From: Methanococcoides burtonii DSM 6242
GTDB taxonomy: Archaea > Halobacteriota > Methanosarcinia > Methanosarcinales > Methanosarcinaceae
NCBI RefSeq assembly: GCF_000013725.1
Contig: NC_007955.1
Span: 1,457,579-1,521,578 of the forward strand
DNA length: 64,000 nt
Direction: 5' to 3'
Positions within the stretch are counted from its first letter, which is position 1. The number at the start of each line of letters is the position of its first letter. Shown here piece after piece: positions 44,012-53,482 of the stretch. The position numbers and the translations under genes are program-made. Under the pieces are notes generated by a model. It was not told the origin of the DNA. It made no database searches and was given only the letters and a program-made list of their open reading frames with translations.

Positions 44012-44713
44012 TCATTCGAGAGAGGAAATATTTACATCCGTGCCGTTTATTTCAAAATCATACCATTTGGTCGGTTTTGGCGTGATGCCCAACAGTCTGA
44101 GAGCATGACCTGAATCTGTTTCTTTTATCTCGATCATACCATCGAACAGCTGTTTCAGAGTTGCCACCGTCTGAGGATCATGGGTTTCATCCTCGACTAC
44201 AAAAATACCAAATGCCTTTGCTGCTTTGACACGTCCTGTATAGACATGCAAGAACCTGAAAACTGTCTGTAGATTGGAATACATCAAAATAGTAGATAAT
44301 GAATTTATGCATAACCTCAGACCAGGAGACTCTTTCTGCACAAGGAATTCTTCAAGATACTGACCCATCCTCACACCTATGCCAGTAAGATCCACCGGGC
44401 TTGCTGCCCTTTTGATCTGGGCCGTATCCTGAGTAGAAATTCCAAGTGTTTTGGTCACACAATCCACAATGCCCAGATTAGCCGTTTCAACATCAAAATC
44501 GTTAAGAGAGAACCATTCAAGGATACGCTCCCCAGTCTCACGAGTGGAAACTATGATAGAAGATTCCATGTTCTTCAGGCCAGTATGAACAATCTTATTG
44601 ATAAGTTCATCTTTTCCGCACATAGGAGGACCGATCAACATCAGGTTGGTTCCCTCTCTAACCCCCCCGATAAGGTCATCAAGTTCCTTTATACCTAACA
44701 AATATTCAACCAT
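44012..44713 (-). CDS. RAD55/KaiC-like RecA-superfamily ATPase
   Basis: A 233-residue single-domain ATPase: LLGIKELDDLIGGVREGTNLMLIGPPMCGKDELINKIV holds Walker A (GPPMCGKD). The Walker B strand (LRLCINSLSTIL) lacks the usual Asp, so ATP hydrolysis may be altered. Such proteins occur in many copies in methanogens, with suggested roles in signalling or chemotaxis, none proved. It is transcribed alone. Confidence 0.8.
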   Translation of the reverse strand: MVEYLLGIKELDDLIGGVREGTNLMLIGPPMCGKDELINKIVHTGLKNMESSIIVSTRETGERILEWFSLNDFDVETANLGIVDCVTKTLGISTQDTAQIKRAASPVDLTGIGVRMGQYLEEFLVQKESPGLRLCINSLSTILMYSNLQTVFRFLHVYTGRVKAAKAFGIFVVEDETHDPQTVATLKQLFDGMIEIKETDSGHALRLLGITPKPTKWYDFEINGTDVNISSLE

Positions 44714-44918
44714 GTGTATATCCTATGATGAATTAATCCCTGACAATAATATGAGTTAACACTGAAACTGTATAACATGTGCATTTTTCTAAAACTACTT
44801 AATAGTAACGTAGAGATAGGCTCATGTTTGAACATCGAAATAATATAAGCATCCTATATACTATATAGAAAGATTATCTATTGTAAATCATACGATATAA
44901 GCTTATTATATAAAATTC

Positions 44919-45452
44919 TTATCTAATATGTTTAATGATGTGACCGACTTCCGGAAGAATTATTTTGGATAGTGCTAATTCGACAGCACCAGGAGATCCT
45001 GGCAAACAAAATACAGCAGATCCACCCATAATGCCTGCATCAGCACGCGTCAGCATAACTGCTGGTCCGATCTGTTCAGTGCTTTTGTACCTGAAAAGTT
45101 CACCAAATCCAGGCATCTGCTTTTCAAACATTGGTACTATGGACTCAATGGTCACATCAGAAGGGGTCAGCCCAGTTCCGCCAGTAGTAATTACAATATC
45201 TGCACCTTTTAGTATCGCTTCAGTGACAGCTTCTTTTATAGCAGACATTTCATCCGAAACAAGACAATAATCAACTAAATTGTGTCCATTTTCTTCGACC
45301 AGGTCCATCATAATTTTGCCGGAAATATCATCAGCACCCACAGGAGATGTGCCTGAACCATACTTTTCATACCTTGAGGTAGAAATGGAGATTATCGCAA
45401 ATTTAAAGGCTTTAACTGCGTCTTTCTTGTGTTGATTGGAGACAGTATTCAT
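44919..45452 (-). CDS. moaB: MoaB, molybdenum cofactor biosynthesis protein
   Basis: Adenylates molybdopterin before metal insertion. The core GADIVITTGGTGLTPSDVTIESI is the MPT-binding motif of the MoaB/MogA family, and GGSAVFCLPGSPGAVELAL is the second conserved loop. 177 residues is usual. CATATATAG about 25 bases before the ATG suggests a leaderless message. Needed for molybdenum or tungsten formylmethanofuran dehydrogenase in methanogens. Confidence 0.93.
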   Translation of the reverse strand: MNTVSNQHKKDAVKAFKFAIISISTSRYEKYGSGTSPVGADDISGKIMMDLVEENGHNLVDYCLVSDEMSAIKEAVTEAILKGADIVITTGGTGLTPSDVTIESIVPMFEKQMPGFGELFRYKSTEQIGPAVMLTRADAGIMGGSAVFCLPGSPGAVELALSKIILPEVGHIIKHIR

Positions 45453-45773
45453 AATAAAAGTATGTATAATGTGCTATATATGGATTTCCAGGAACGTCAT
45501 TCCATATATAAGCAGAAACGGTCATTTCAAAAGCTAATTATACTTGATGCGCCATAATGAAAAATTCATCAAAACAATATATCATGATTCTATTGATAAG
45601 ACTTATAAACCCCTAAGTAATAGGGGGATGCACCATTGACACATTAACAATTTAAAGAATTTCAAGACGCACTACTTCAGGTCAGGATAACCTTCTAAAA
45701 AAGATAAGAATTTGACAGTGCGTTCTTAGATCACAATAAATCACAATAATCTATTTCAAGGAGGCTTAAACTC
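45453..45773. promoter_or_regulatory. Divergent spacer with rpl10e promoter and leader
   Basis: A 321-base gap between moaB and rpl10e. The plus-strand TATA box ACTTATAAAC (45601-45610) gives a start near 45632 and a leader of about 140 bases for rpl10e. The leader ends in AAGGAGGCTTAAACTC before the ATG. A short direct repeat, AATCACAATAA (around 45735-45755), lies in it. Autoregulation of ribosomal protein leaders is common, but no binding structure is evident. Confidence 0.5.
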
Positions 45774-46292
45774 ATGGTAAGAAAACCAGCAAGTATGTAT
45801 AGAAATGTGAAGTCACGCTCATTCACCAGAAGGAAATATATGGGCGGTGTACCGGGCAGTCAGGTCATTCACTTCGATATGGGAAACAAGACCGCTGACT
45901 TCCCAGTAAAGATAACACTTTTAGCAGATGAAAGATGCCAGATAAGACACACAGCTCTTGAAGCTGCACGTATCACTGCTAACAGAGCAATGACAACAGC
46001 AGCAGGACGTTCCGGCTTCCATATGAAGCTCAGGGTTTACCCACACGAGGTTCTGAGAGAGAACAAGCAGGCAACCGGCGCAGGAGCAGACCGTGTATCA
46101 AGTGGAATGAGAGCTGCATACGGAAAGAATGTCAGTACTGCTGCAAGGGTATCCGCAAGACAGAAGATCTTTACGATCTCAGTCAACAAAGAGCACTTCA
46201 TCATTGCAAAGGATGCTTTGAGAAGGGCTGGCCAAAAATTACCAACTCCTGTCACGATCGTAGTAGATCAAGGCCAGGAACTGGTAAGATAA
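45774..46292 (+). CDS. rpl10e: Ribosomal protein L10e
   Basis: The archaeal counterpart of bacterial L16, 172 residues, located near the peptidyl-transferase and A-site tRNA. Start [25 protein letters not shown] and the segment [13 protein letters not shown] are characteristic. Strong ribosome binding site AAGGAGG. It begins a plus-strand run into aIF2beta. Confidence 0.97.
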
Positions 46293-46323
46293 ATATATTT
46301 CAATATAACAAGAGGGTATCAAA

Positions 46324-46932
46324 ATGGATGATTACGAAACGATGTTGAATAGGGCTATTGAAAATCTCCCTGATGTGGAAACTACGGACGTCCGTTTCGT
46401 AATTCCAGAACCCAGGATCTTCATAGAAGGTAAAACCACCGTGCTGGAGAACTTTGCCAACATCGCAGATGTTCTGAACAGGGACCCAGACCATCTTATG
46501 AAATACCTTACCAGAGAAATGGGTACTGCGGCCAAACTCGAAGGCAGCCGTGCCATATTCCAGGGAAAGTTCCCGAAAGAGAACATAAAGTCGAACATCG
46601 ATGCATATGTGGAAGAGTACGTAATATGCTCCGAATGTAACCGCCCTGATACCCAGCTTGTCAAATCTGACAGAGTCATTATTTTAAAGTGTTCTGCTTG
46701 TGGAGCACATCGCCCTGTCAAGAAGAGGCGAACTACAATTGCCACACCACGTGACGCAGTTGAAGAAGGTGAGGAATATGAAGTAAGAATAGATGCTGTC
46801 GGTTCAAAAGGCGATGGTATTGCTAAACTTGCTAAATTTACCATATTCGTACCTGGCGCCACAAAAGGTGATGTCCTGAAGATCAAGATCAAGAGGATCA
46901 GTGGGAACCTCGCATTTGCAGAACGCGTTTAA
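46324..46932 (+). CDS. eif2b: Translation initiation factor aIF2 beta with TRAM domain
   Basis: The beta subunit of the initiator-tRNA carrier. Residues 1-about 135 are standard: helix that contacts gamma, alpha/beta domain ([36 protein letters not shown]) and C4 zinc ribbon ([11 protein letters not shown] ... [10 protein letters not shown]). From about 145 on a TRAM domain follows ([32 protein letters not shown]), an RNA-binding addition found in Methanosarcinales and relatives. Its stop lies in a perfect palindrome. Confidence 0.95.
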   Translation: MDDYETMLNRAIENLPDVETTDVRFVIPEPRIFIEGKTTVLENFANIADVLNRDPDHLMKYLTREMGTAAKLEGSRAIFQGKFPKENIKSNIDAYVEEYVICSECNRPDTQLVKSDRVIILKCSACGAHRPVKKRRTTIATPRDAVEEGEEYEVRIDAVGSKGDGIAKLAKFTIFVPGATKGDVLKIKIKRISGNLAFAERV

Positions 46933-46940
46933 ACGCGTTC
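46921..46940. repeat. Perfect 20-bp palindrome over the aIF2beta stop codon
   Basis: GAACGCGTTTAAACGCGTTC reads the same on both strands and contains the TAA stop. No T-run follows, so it is not a standard terminator. It could be a protein-binding site or an RNA hairpin of seven base pairs. Confidence 0.6.
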
Positions 46941-46981
46941 ATCCCACATCATCATTGAACTATTCCCTTGAGAGGGTCTAG

Positions 46982-47227
46982 ATGTCTCGAGATTCGACTT
47001 CAATACCAGAGTTCCATGAACTTATTGGTAACGAAGCTCTCGACAATGATGCAATTCTCCTTACAGGAGGACTTGAAAGTGGAATTGCCACTTTCAAGGT
47101 TCAATTTTTATACGAAGGCGTTATCGGAAATGGGGAGCTAAAGGCTTACAGGACCATAGAAAATAAAGAAGCGCATCGTATTCAGCCCGATGAGCAGACT
47201 CTCGGAGAGGATGCACCAAACCTATAA
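46982..47227 (+). CDS. Small unknown acidic protein before a radical SAM gene
   Basis: An 81-residue acidic protein behind GAGGG. No Cys, no membrane span. Middle part: NDAILLTGGLESGIATFKVQFLYEGVIGNGELKAYRTI, compatible with a small beta fold. It lies 24 bases before a radical SAM/SPASM enzyme, a position often occupied by a peptide substrate or partner. But it has no core repeats or leader-like split, so that idea is weak. I do not recognise the family. Confidence 0.6.
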   Translation: MSRDSTSIPEFHELIGNEALDNDAILLTGGLESGIATFKVQFLYEGVIGNGELKAYRTIENKEAHRIQPDEQTLGEDAPNL

Positions 47228-47250
47228 GATGATAATACGAGGACTCCAAA

Positions 47251-48462
47251 ATGGGAAATGTGGATGAGAATACGGATACATCCCCGGATAAAGAAGAGAT
47301 AACAGTGCTCTCCATCCCGGGACTTACCATCGATCTGAAACATCAGAACGGATTTTTAAAACTTGAAGCAAAAGGACATTTACGCGGCATTTGTTCCCCT
47401 TTCCTTAAAAAAATGAACGCAACCCTTGAAGCTGAAAAACCGGCACTTGTAGAGAAGGACAGGGTCATTGCCTCCACATGGCTGCCCCCGATCCCCAGTA
47501 ATGTGTTCAAACGCCTGTTGTTCGCAGAGACCCAGATAGCTCTTGGGAAATACGTACCAGAGACCGTTTCTTTTGAGATTACAAGGAACTGCAACTGCAA
47601 CTGTGAACACTGTATTATGAGTGGAGGAGAAGGAGACCTCGATACTGCCACCATCAAAAAGGCCATTGACGAAGCCCTGGATATGGGTGCAGTAGTCATC
47701 ACTTTCACCGAAGGGGACCCGCTCCTTCGCGAGGATATATTCGAACTTATCGAATATGTGGACAAAGACAAAGCAATAGTCAATATATATACCCCTGGCA
47801 CGGAAATGACGCCCGAGGTTGCACAAAAACTAAAGGACACAGGACTTCACAATCTCCTGGTCAGCATATATTCCACTGTACCGGAAGAGCACGATTCCGT
47901 AAGAAAACTGAAAGGTGCTTTTGAAAAAGCTACCGGAGCAATAAAATACGGATTGGATGCAGGACTTCTTGTTACCATGTGCACCCATGCATCTCCGAAG
48001 AACATGAAAAAACTGGAATCGATGTACCAGTTTGCAACAGAACTGGGAGTACACGAGTTCTCCCTATGGGAATCAGTTCCTAAAAGCCCCGAAGACCCCA
48101 TCATCACCGACGAGGACAGGGATCACATAATGGAAATGTATCACAGGATCAATGCTTCCAAGGACGGACCCCGAATATTTGCGAATACCTATTTCGAAGG
48201 AGAAATGCTTGGCTGCATGGCAGGTCAACGCTGGCTACACGTGTGCGTGGAAGGTTCTGTAAAACCTTGCCCATACATCCCATTCAGTTTTGGCAATATA
48301 CAGACAGACTCGCTGAGATCGATATGGAGCAAGATACGCAAGGTCAGTGATTTCAAGGGAGAAAGACACTCCTGTCTTATGCAGGAGAAGGAATATCTGA
48401 AACTCGTCTCAAGGATCCCTGAGGAAGCCAGCAAACCTTATGATTTCAAGCTCATCAGGTAA
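47251..48462 (+). CDS. Radical SAM protein with C-terminal SPASM-like region
   Basis: A 403-residue radical SAM enzyme. The cluster motif is CNCNCEHC (CxxxCxxC, about residues 113-120) in EITRNCNCNCEHCIMSGGEGD. The barrel continues with FTEGDPLLREDIFELIEYV. The C-terminal CMAGQRWLHVCVEGSVKPCPYIPFSFGNI with three spaced Cys is SPASM/Twitch-like, binding an auxiliary cluster, and a further Cys lies near the end (HSCLMQEKEY). An N-terminal domain of about 100 residues precedes the barrel. Substrate unknown. Confidence 0.85.
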   Translation: MGNVDENTDTSPDKEEITVLSIPGLTIDLKHQNGFLKLEAKGHLRGICSPFLKKMNATLEAEKPALVEKDRVIASTWLPPIPSNVFKRLLFAETQIALGKYVPETVSFEITRNCNCNCEHCIMSGGEGDLDTATIKKAIDEALDMGAVVITFTEGDPLLREDIFELIEYVDKDKAIVNIYTPGTEMTPEVAQKLKDTGLHNLLVSIYSTVPEEHDSVRKLKGAFEKATGAIKYGLDAGLLVTMCTHASPKNMKKLESMYQFATELGVHEFSLWESVPKSPEDPIITDEDRDHIMEMYHRINASKDGPRIFANTYFEGEMLGCMAGQRWLHVCVEGSVKPCPYIPFSFGNIQTDSLRSIWSKIRKVSDFKGERHSCLMQEKEYLKLVSRIPEEASKPYDFKLIR

Positions 48463-48528
48463 GCGGTATATACGTTCAAATTCAAGAATACTGATATTAT
48501 AAGCGGCAAAAAATTACAGAGGCAGCAC

Positions 48529-49827
48529 ATGAATATGAAACTTGACCCATGGGGTTCTGTGAACATCGATGATTATTCCAAACTATTCGATGAATTCGGC
48601 ATAATGCCCTTTGAGGACATCTGCGCAGAACTCTCCGACCCCCACCGATACATGCGCAGAAAAATGATCTTCGGACACCGAAGTTATGATCTGATCAAAG
48701 ATGCAATGAAGAACAAAGAGCCTTTCTCGGTCATGAGCGGTTTCATGCCAACGGGAGGAGGACATCTCGGACATAAAATGGTCATGGAAGAGATAATCTG
48801 GCATCAGAAGATGGGAGCAGATGCCTTTGTAGGAATTGCTGACAGAGAAGCATATTCAGTAAGAGGCATTTCATGGGATAAGTGTCGCCAGATCGGTATA
48901 GAAGATTACATTGTAAGCCTCATTGCCCTTGGATTCGAGCCAGACGGACATATTTACTTCCAGTCCGAATCCGAAAATGTGAAGGACCTTGCATTCGAAC
49001 TCAGTGCAAAGGCGAACTTCTCAGAACTAAGTGCCATCTATGGATTCAGCGGAGAGACCAATGTAGCACACATGGTAAGTGCGATCACCCAAAGTGCTGA
49101 TATCCTCCAGCCGCAACTTTCCGAGTACGGCGGACCTAAACCTACGGTTATTCCAGTGGGAGCTGACCAGGACCCACATATGCGTCTCACCCGTGGACTT
49201 GCACACAAAATGAACATGTTCAGGATAGAAGGACGCGAAGACAAGAACAAGAACAAGTTCTTCAGTGTACGCAGCAAAGCCGCACCCGAAGGTTCCCTTG
49301 CAGAAATAGCAGAAAGATTACCCTGGGACACCAAGCTTTTCGAAGGACACATCGATATCTACGGAGCAGATGACTATAATAAGCTCCTTGAGACGGTAAG
49401 AGAGGTCGAGATCGAGAACGGAGGTTATGCTTTTGTGCCACCTTCCTCCACCTACCATAGGTTCATGTCAGGCTTACAGGGCGGTAAAATGTCCAGCAGT
49501 GTTCCAGAAAGCCTCATTTCACTAAAAGAAGACCCGAAGCTGGCTGCAAAGAAAGTAAAACGTGCAAAGACCGGCGGAAGGGTAAGCCTGGAAGAGCAGA
49601 AAAAGCTCGGTGGTGAAGCGGATAAATGTTCAGTGTACGAACTATTGATGTTCCACCTTGTGGAAAACGATAACGAGCTGGCAGAGATATACGATGAATG
49701 TGTCTGTGGCAAGCGTATGTGTGGTACATGCAAAGCCCTTGCATCAGAGCTCATGGAAGAATTCCTGACAGACCATCAGGAAAAACGTGAGCTTGCAAAA
49801 GACAGACTTGACGATTACGGATTATAA
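48529..49827 (+). CDS. trpS: Tryptophanyl-tRNA synthetase
   Basis: Class I synthetase, 432 residues, of the archaeal/eukaryotic type. HIGH-like motif GGGHLGH near residue 80, KMSKS-like motif GGKMSSS near residue 321, and tryptophan-pocket region YFQSESEN. The C-terminal extension has [23 protein letters not shown], a Cys-containing part that may bind zinc. pheS follows ten bases on, giving a small synthetase operon. Confidence 0.96.
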   Translation: MNMKLDPWGSVNIDDYSKLFDEFGIMPFEDICAELSDPHRYMRRKMIFGHRSYDLIKDAMKNKEPFSVMSGFMPTGGGHLGHKMVMEEIIWHQKMGADAFVGIADREAYSVRGISWDKCRQIGIEDYIVSLIALGFEPDGHIYFQSESENVKDLAFELSAKANFSELSAIYGFSGETNVAHMVSAITQSADILQPQLSEYGGPKPTVIPVGADQDPHMRLTRGLAHKMNMFRIEGREDKNKNKFFSVRSKAAPEGSLAEIAERLPWDTKLFEGHIDIYGADDYNKLLETVREVEIENGGYAFVPPSSTYHRFMSGLQGGKMSSSVPESLISLKEDPKLAAKKVKRAKTGGRVSLEEQKKLGGEADKCSVYELLMFHLVENDNELAEIYDECVCGKRMCGTCKALASELMEEFLTDHQEKRELAKDRLDDYGL

Positions 49828-49845
49828 AGAAAGGAAATGATCCCT

Positions 49846-51327
49846 ATGACCGATTATAACCTTACAAATAATGACAAGAATGTGCTTATCGCAATGGATG
49901 AACTCTCATCCACGACTCCGGAAGAGCTTGCAGAAAAAACATCCATGAAAGTGGAAACTGCAATGCAATCCGCATTTTCTCTCTCAGAGAACGGACTAAC
50001 CGAAGTGACCGATGTTGTCACCGAGATATATTCACTCACGTCCGAAGGTCGTACCTATGCTGAAGAAGGACTGCCTGAAAGACAGATAATGAACTGTCTC
50101 TCTGAGCCGACGTACATGGACGAACTTAAAGAAAAGCTATCTCCAAAAATGGTGGGTATCGCAACAGGATGGCTTCGCAGGAAAAATTGGGCGAACATCG
50201 AGAAAGGAATGGTAGTCCCTACCGGAAATTCCGATATTGGCGAAGACGAAAAAGCCATTGCAAACTTTAAGGAAGAGAAACATACCCTCGAAGAGATAGG
50301 CACTGACCAGAACACCATAAACGACCTCATCAAGCGAAAACTATTATCAAAGACCGAAGACAAATACCGTACAGTGTCCATCACCGATGAGGGTCGCCAG
50401 CTTGTCAAAACCGGCATCACCATTGAGGAAGAGATCACACAGATAACATCCCAATTATTGAAGAGCGGAGACTGGAAAGGAAAGAAGTTCAGACCTTACA
50501 ACATCCAGACCCCGCCAAAACCAGTGTACGGTGCAAAGATACACCCATACCAGCGTCTGATAGATCAGATGCGCCAGATCTTCCTGGAAATGGGATTTAC
50601 AGAGATAAAGGGCGATGTCGTGCAAAGTTCATTCTGGAATTTCGATGCACTGTTCCAGCCACAGGACCATCCTGCCCGTGAAATGCAGGACACGTTCCAT
50701 CTGGACACAAAGTCAGAACTCCCGGAAAAATATAAAGAAGGAATACGCGACATGCATGAGCATGGAGGAGACCTGCAATCCACCGGATGGGGCGGTAAAT
50801 GGAGCGAAGATATAGCAAAACGAGATGTTCTGAGAACCCACACAACTGCGGTTACCATCAAGTACCTTACAGACAATCCAAACCCGCCTGTAAAAGCATT
50901 CTGTATCGACAGAGCATACCGTCGCGAGACCATCGACCCTACTCACACACCGGAATTTGAACAGCTCGAAGGCGTTATCATGGACGAGAATATGTCCTTT
51001 GCAAACCTTCTCGGATGTCTTGAAGAATTCTACCACAGGATGGGATTCGAGGATGTCAGATTCAGACCGGGCTATTTCCCATACACCGAACCAAGTGTAG
51101 AACCTGAAGTATACATCGAAGGACTTGGCTGGGTAGAGCTTGGAGGAGCCGGAGTGTTCCGCAAAGAAGTTACCGAGCCCCTAGGCATCAAGCAGCCAGT
51201 ACTGGCATGGGGTCTTGGCGTAAGCCGCGTGGCAATGTTAAAGCTGGGGCTTAAAGACCTGCGTGAACTTTATCAGGCTGACATTGACTGGTTACGCAAA
51301 AGTCAGGTATGTCAATTAAAGGATTAA
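49846..51327 (+). CDS. pheS: Phenylalanyl-tRNA synthetase alpha subunit
   Basis: Catalytic subunit of the alpha2beta2 enzyme. N-terminal winged-helix domains (1-about 200) are followed by the class II core with motif 2-like [19 protein letters not shown] and [18 protein letters not shown], and motif 3 [14 protein letters not shown] prefer ATG 49846 (MTDYNL) to 49837, since AAGGA is too close to the first. The stop codon is inside the terminator hairpin. pheT is not in the window. Confidence 0.95.
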   Translation: MTDYNLTNNDKNVLIAMDELSSTTPEELAEKTSMKVETAMQSAFSLSENGLTEVTDVVTEIYSLTSEGRTYAEEGLPERQIMNCLSEPTYMDELKEKLSPKMVGIATGWLRRKNWANIEKGMVVPTGNSDIGEDEKAIANFKEEKHTLEEIGTDQNTINDLIKRKLLSKTEDKYRTVSITDEGRQLVKTGITIEEEITQITSQLLKSGDWKGKKFRPYNIQTPPKPVYGAKIHPYQRLIDQMRQIFLEMGFTEIKGDVVQSSFWNFDALFQPQDHPAREMQDTFHLDTKSELPEKYKEGIRDMHEHGGDLQSTGWGGKWSEDIAKRDVLRTHTTAVTIKYLTDNPNPPVKAFCIDRAYRRETIDPTHTPEFEQLEGVIMDENMSFANLLGCLEEFYHRMGFEDVRFRPGYFPYTEPSVEPEVYIEGLGWVELGGAGVFRKEVTEPLGIKQPVLAWGLGVSRVAMLKLGLKDLRELYQADIDWLRKSQVCQLKD

Positions 51328-51355
51328 GCAGACATTCCCGCTTAATCCCTATTTC
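51321..51355 (+). terminator. Terminator after pheS, shared by convergent genes
   Basis: GGATTAAGC (51321-51329) pairs perfectly with GCTTAATCC (51340-51348), nine base pairs, followed by CTATTTCTTATTTTT. The hairpin contains the pheS stop and, on the other strand, the stop of the DUF362 gene. Confidence 0.75.
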
Positions 51356-52481
51356 TTATTTTTAACAATACCTTTGCAAAAAGGGAACTCTTCATTTCAA
51401 CTGCACCTGAAGGGCACAGTTCGCGGCAGCAATAGCATAGTATACACTTTTCATCATTTATTTGCAGTTTCCCATCTTCCTGTTCAATAGCTTTTGGAGA
51501 ACAATTCAGAACACAAGAACCACAAAGGGTACATGAAGAAGTATTAATAAATGGCCTTATGGTAAACAGATTCCCAAAACGGCTCACGAGGAAAGGAGGA
51601 GCACTCCCAACAAGTGTAACCCCTGGCATTGCAAACTCGACCCTCGCTTCATCAAGTGGCAAACCCACTACCTCAGGATCAGGATGACCGAATCCCCGAG
51701 CAAGGGCAGCAGTATTTGTAGGAACTGTCATGGGATCCAGACCAATCACTTTTGAAGCCACGATATCAAGAGAAACAGGATCAAAACTTGCCATCACAAG
51801 ATGAGAGTTCACAGGGTGACCAAGTGCAGGGCCGTTGCCCTCCATCCCGACAACCCCATCCATTACAGCAAGATGAGGTACTTTCACAGAATAAACATCA
51901 ACAAGCGCATCCGCGAACAGATCGATTTTCCCAAGTACATGTGCCTGTTTCCGAAACTTTAACGGAAGACCACCAAACATATTTTTTACAGCACCGGTAT
52001 ACTTTGTCAGTTCATGAGTCTTAAGCTTTGGAAGAGAGATGACCACATCTGCCTCCAGAACCGGTTTTGCATAATATATATGTGAAAGCTGTACTGAATT
52101 CACGACATCCACAGAAATATAACCTGAAGTCTCAAAGTTCAAGACCTCGGCACCTGCCCTTTGTGCAGCTTCCCTTATGCCGGATATATCAAGAGCTTCA
52201 TCAGTAACACCCGGATGAGTTATACCAGCACCATCCCCAATAATAGGGACACCTCCGGCCTCAATAACAAGTTCACACATAGCCTCAACAATGGACGGAT
52301 GTGTGGTGACAGCTTTTTCAGGAGGAACAGCTGCAAGGACATTTGGTTTTAGAAGGACCTTAGCACCCGGAAAAATAATAGATTCCAGACCACCTATAAG
52401 GCTTATAGCCTCTCTGACCGCGTCCTTTGCGTCTGAATAATCAGTACACCTTACAATCGATACCCGAGGTCCAGATCCCAT
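51342..52481 (-). CDS. DUF362 protein with ferredoxin domain
   Basis: A 379-residue iron-sulfur protein. The DUF362 region (1-about 300) has VLLKPNVLAAVPPEKAVTTHPSIVEAMCELVIEAGG and LPKLKTHELTKYTGAVKNMFG. The C-terminus has two [4Fe-4S] motifs: CTLCGSCVLNCSPKAI and CILCYCCRELCPSGAV. Redox or ligand-transfer roles are presumed. Last gene of a minus-strand run larE-GNAT-DUF531-DUF362 with spacings of 2-3 bases. Confidence 0.88.
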   Translation of the reverse strand: MGSGPRVSIVRCTDYSDAKDAVREAISLIGGLESIIFPGAKVLLKPNVLAAVPPEKAVTTHPSIVEAMCELVIEAGGVPIIGDGAGITHPGVTDEALDISGIREAAQRAGAEVLNFETSGYISVDVVNSVQLSHIYYAKPVLEADVVISLPKLKTHELTKYTGAVKNMFGGLPLKFRKQAHVLGKIDLFADALVDVYSVKVPHLAVMDGVVGMEGNGPALGHPVNSHLVMASFDPVSLDIVASKVIGLDPMTVPTNTAALARGFGHPDPEVVGLPLDEARVEFAMPGVTLVGSAPPFLVSRFGNLFTIRPFINTSSCTLCGSCVLNCSPKAIEQEDGKLQINDEKCILCYCCRELCPSGAVEMKSSLFAKVLLKIRNRD

Positions 52482-52484
52482 TTT

Positions 52485-53042
52485 TCAATATCTCCTGTTC
52501 TGTTTAGTCTCCAGCTTCTTTCTGGTATTGACTATACCCATAATGTAAGCTGGAATGATACCCATGGCAGTACACGTCTCAAGGGAGATACCATCACAGG
52601 TAATGTCGAGGTGATGATCTGTAAGGGAGTACAATTTCTTCGGAAGACCTTTTCTGCCAAGACCAATGAGCAGAAGATAGGAACGGTTGCGCATCATACC
52701 TCCAGCAATATCTTCTGGTGTGACGGTGAACTTATCTTCAGGCATTGAGGTGGTTACCACAGCAGTTCCGAACTGGGACTGGAAACCTTTTTTTGGAAGA
52801 TCGAAAATGAACAGACGGTTATTCTCATGCAATGCCTTTAGATATTTACCAGACCCGCCAATGGTTGTCTTATCCATGATATATTCCACAAGTTCCTCAG
52901 GGGTCATCTTAAAAGGAAAGTCAAAAAGACAGAGTGTCAGACCGTAAGCATAACAGATAGGTGCAGCTCTTGCAATCGCGCGATAATGAGCATCAAGCAC
53001 CTTTATTTTGTCATAAGTATTTATAAGACCAAGTGTTAACAC
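52485..53042 (-). CDS. DUF531 protein (SPOUT-methyltransferase-like)
   Basis: A 185-residue archaeal protein of the DUF531 family: LGLINTYDKIKVLDAHYRAIARAAPICYAYGLTLCLFDFPF at the start; LLLIGLGRKGLPKKLYSLTDHHLDITCDGISLETCTAMGIIPAYI near the end, resembling the knotted cofactor site of SPOUT RNA methyltransferases. Target unknown. It lies three bases after the acetyltransferase gene and three before DUF362. Confidence 0.87.
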   Translation of the reverse strand: MLTLGLINTYDKIKVLDAHYRAIARAAPICYAYGLTLCLFDFPFKMTPEELVEYIMDKTTIGGSGKYLKALHENNRLFIFDLPKKGFQSQFGTAVVTTSMPEDKFTVTPEDIAGGMMRNRSYLLLIGLGRKGLPKKLYSLTDHHLDITCDGISLETCTAMGIIPAYIMGIVNTRKKLETKQNRRY

Positions 53043-53045
53043 AAT

Positions 53046-53480
53046 TTAAACCTCTTTCAGTACCATACATAGAACATATTGTTTACAGTTGTCGTATCGG
53101 CCACATTCACAACAATCCTGCCATAAACTCGTTTTTTCCGACATAGGAAGTTCCACAAAGCCCATTTTTCTGAAAAAGAGAGGAGATGTAGTCCTTACAT
53201 AAAGCCGTTCATGAGACACATCTTCAATGAGCCTAGAGATCATTTTTGATCCGATCCCCAGTCCACGATAGGTGGGATGGACTGCAATGGAATGAACTTC
53301 ACAACATTCCTTTACCGATACTGCAGCCACCCCAACGATCTTACCTTCCACTTCAGCGACTATGAAATCCTCTATGGGAACATCATCAATATCAAGGAAA
53401 TATGTACCCATAATACCTTCGATGGAACCACCTTCAGATATTTCTGCATCCCTTATCGCCACACCGACATTTTCATTCAT
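53046..53480 (-). CDS. GNAT family N-acetyltransferase
   Basis: A 144-residue acetyltransferase. The acetyl-CoA loop is HPTYRGLGIGSKMI (R-x-x-G-x-G), preceded by EVHSIAV. The C-terminus has an unusual Cys-rich stretch, DCCECGRYDNCKQYVLC, perhaps a zinc site; similar Cys motifs occur in archaeal ArgA-like acetyltransferases. Substrate unknown. Two bases separate it from larE upstream. Confidence 0.85.
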   Translation of the reverse strand: MNENVGVAIRDAEISEGGSIEGIMGTYFLDIDDVPIEDFIVAEVEGKIVGVAAVSVKECCEVHSIAVHPTYRGLGIGSKMISRLIEDVSHERLYVRTTSPLFFRKMGFVELPMSEKTSLWQDCCECGRYDNCKQYVLCMVLKEV

Positions 53481-53482
53481 TT

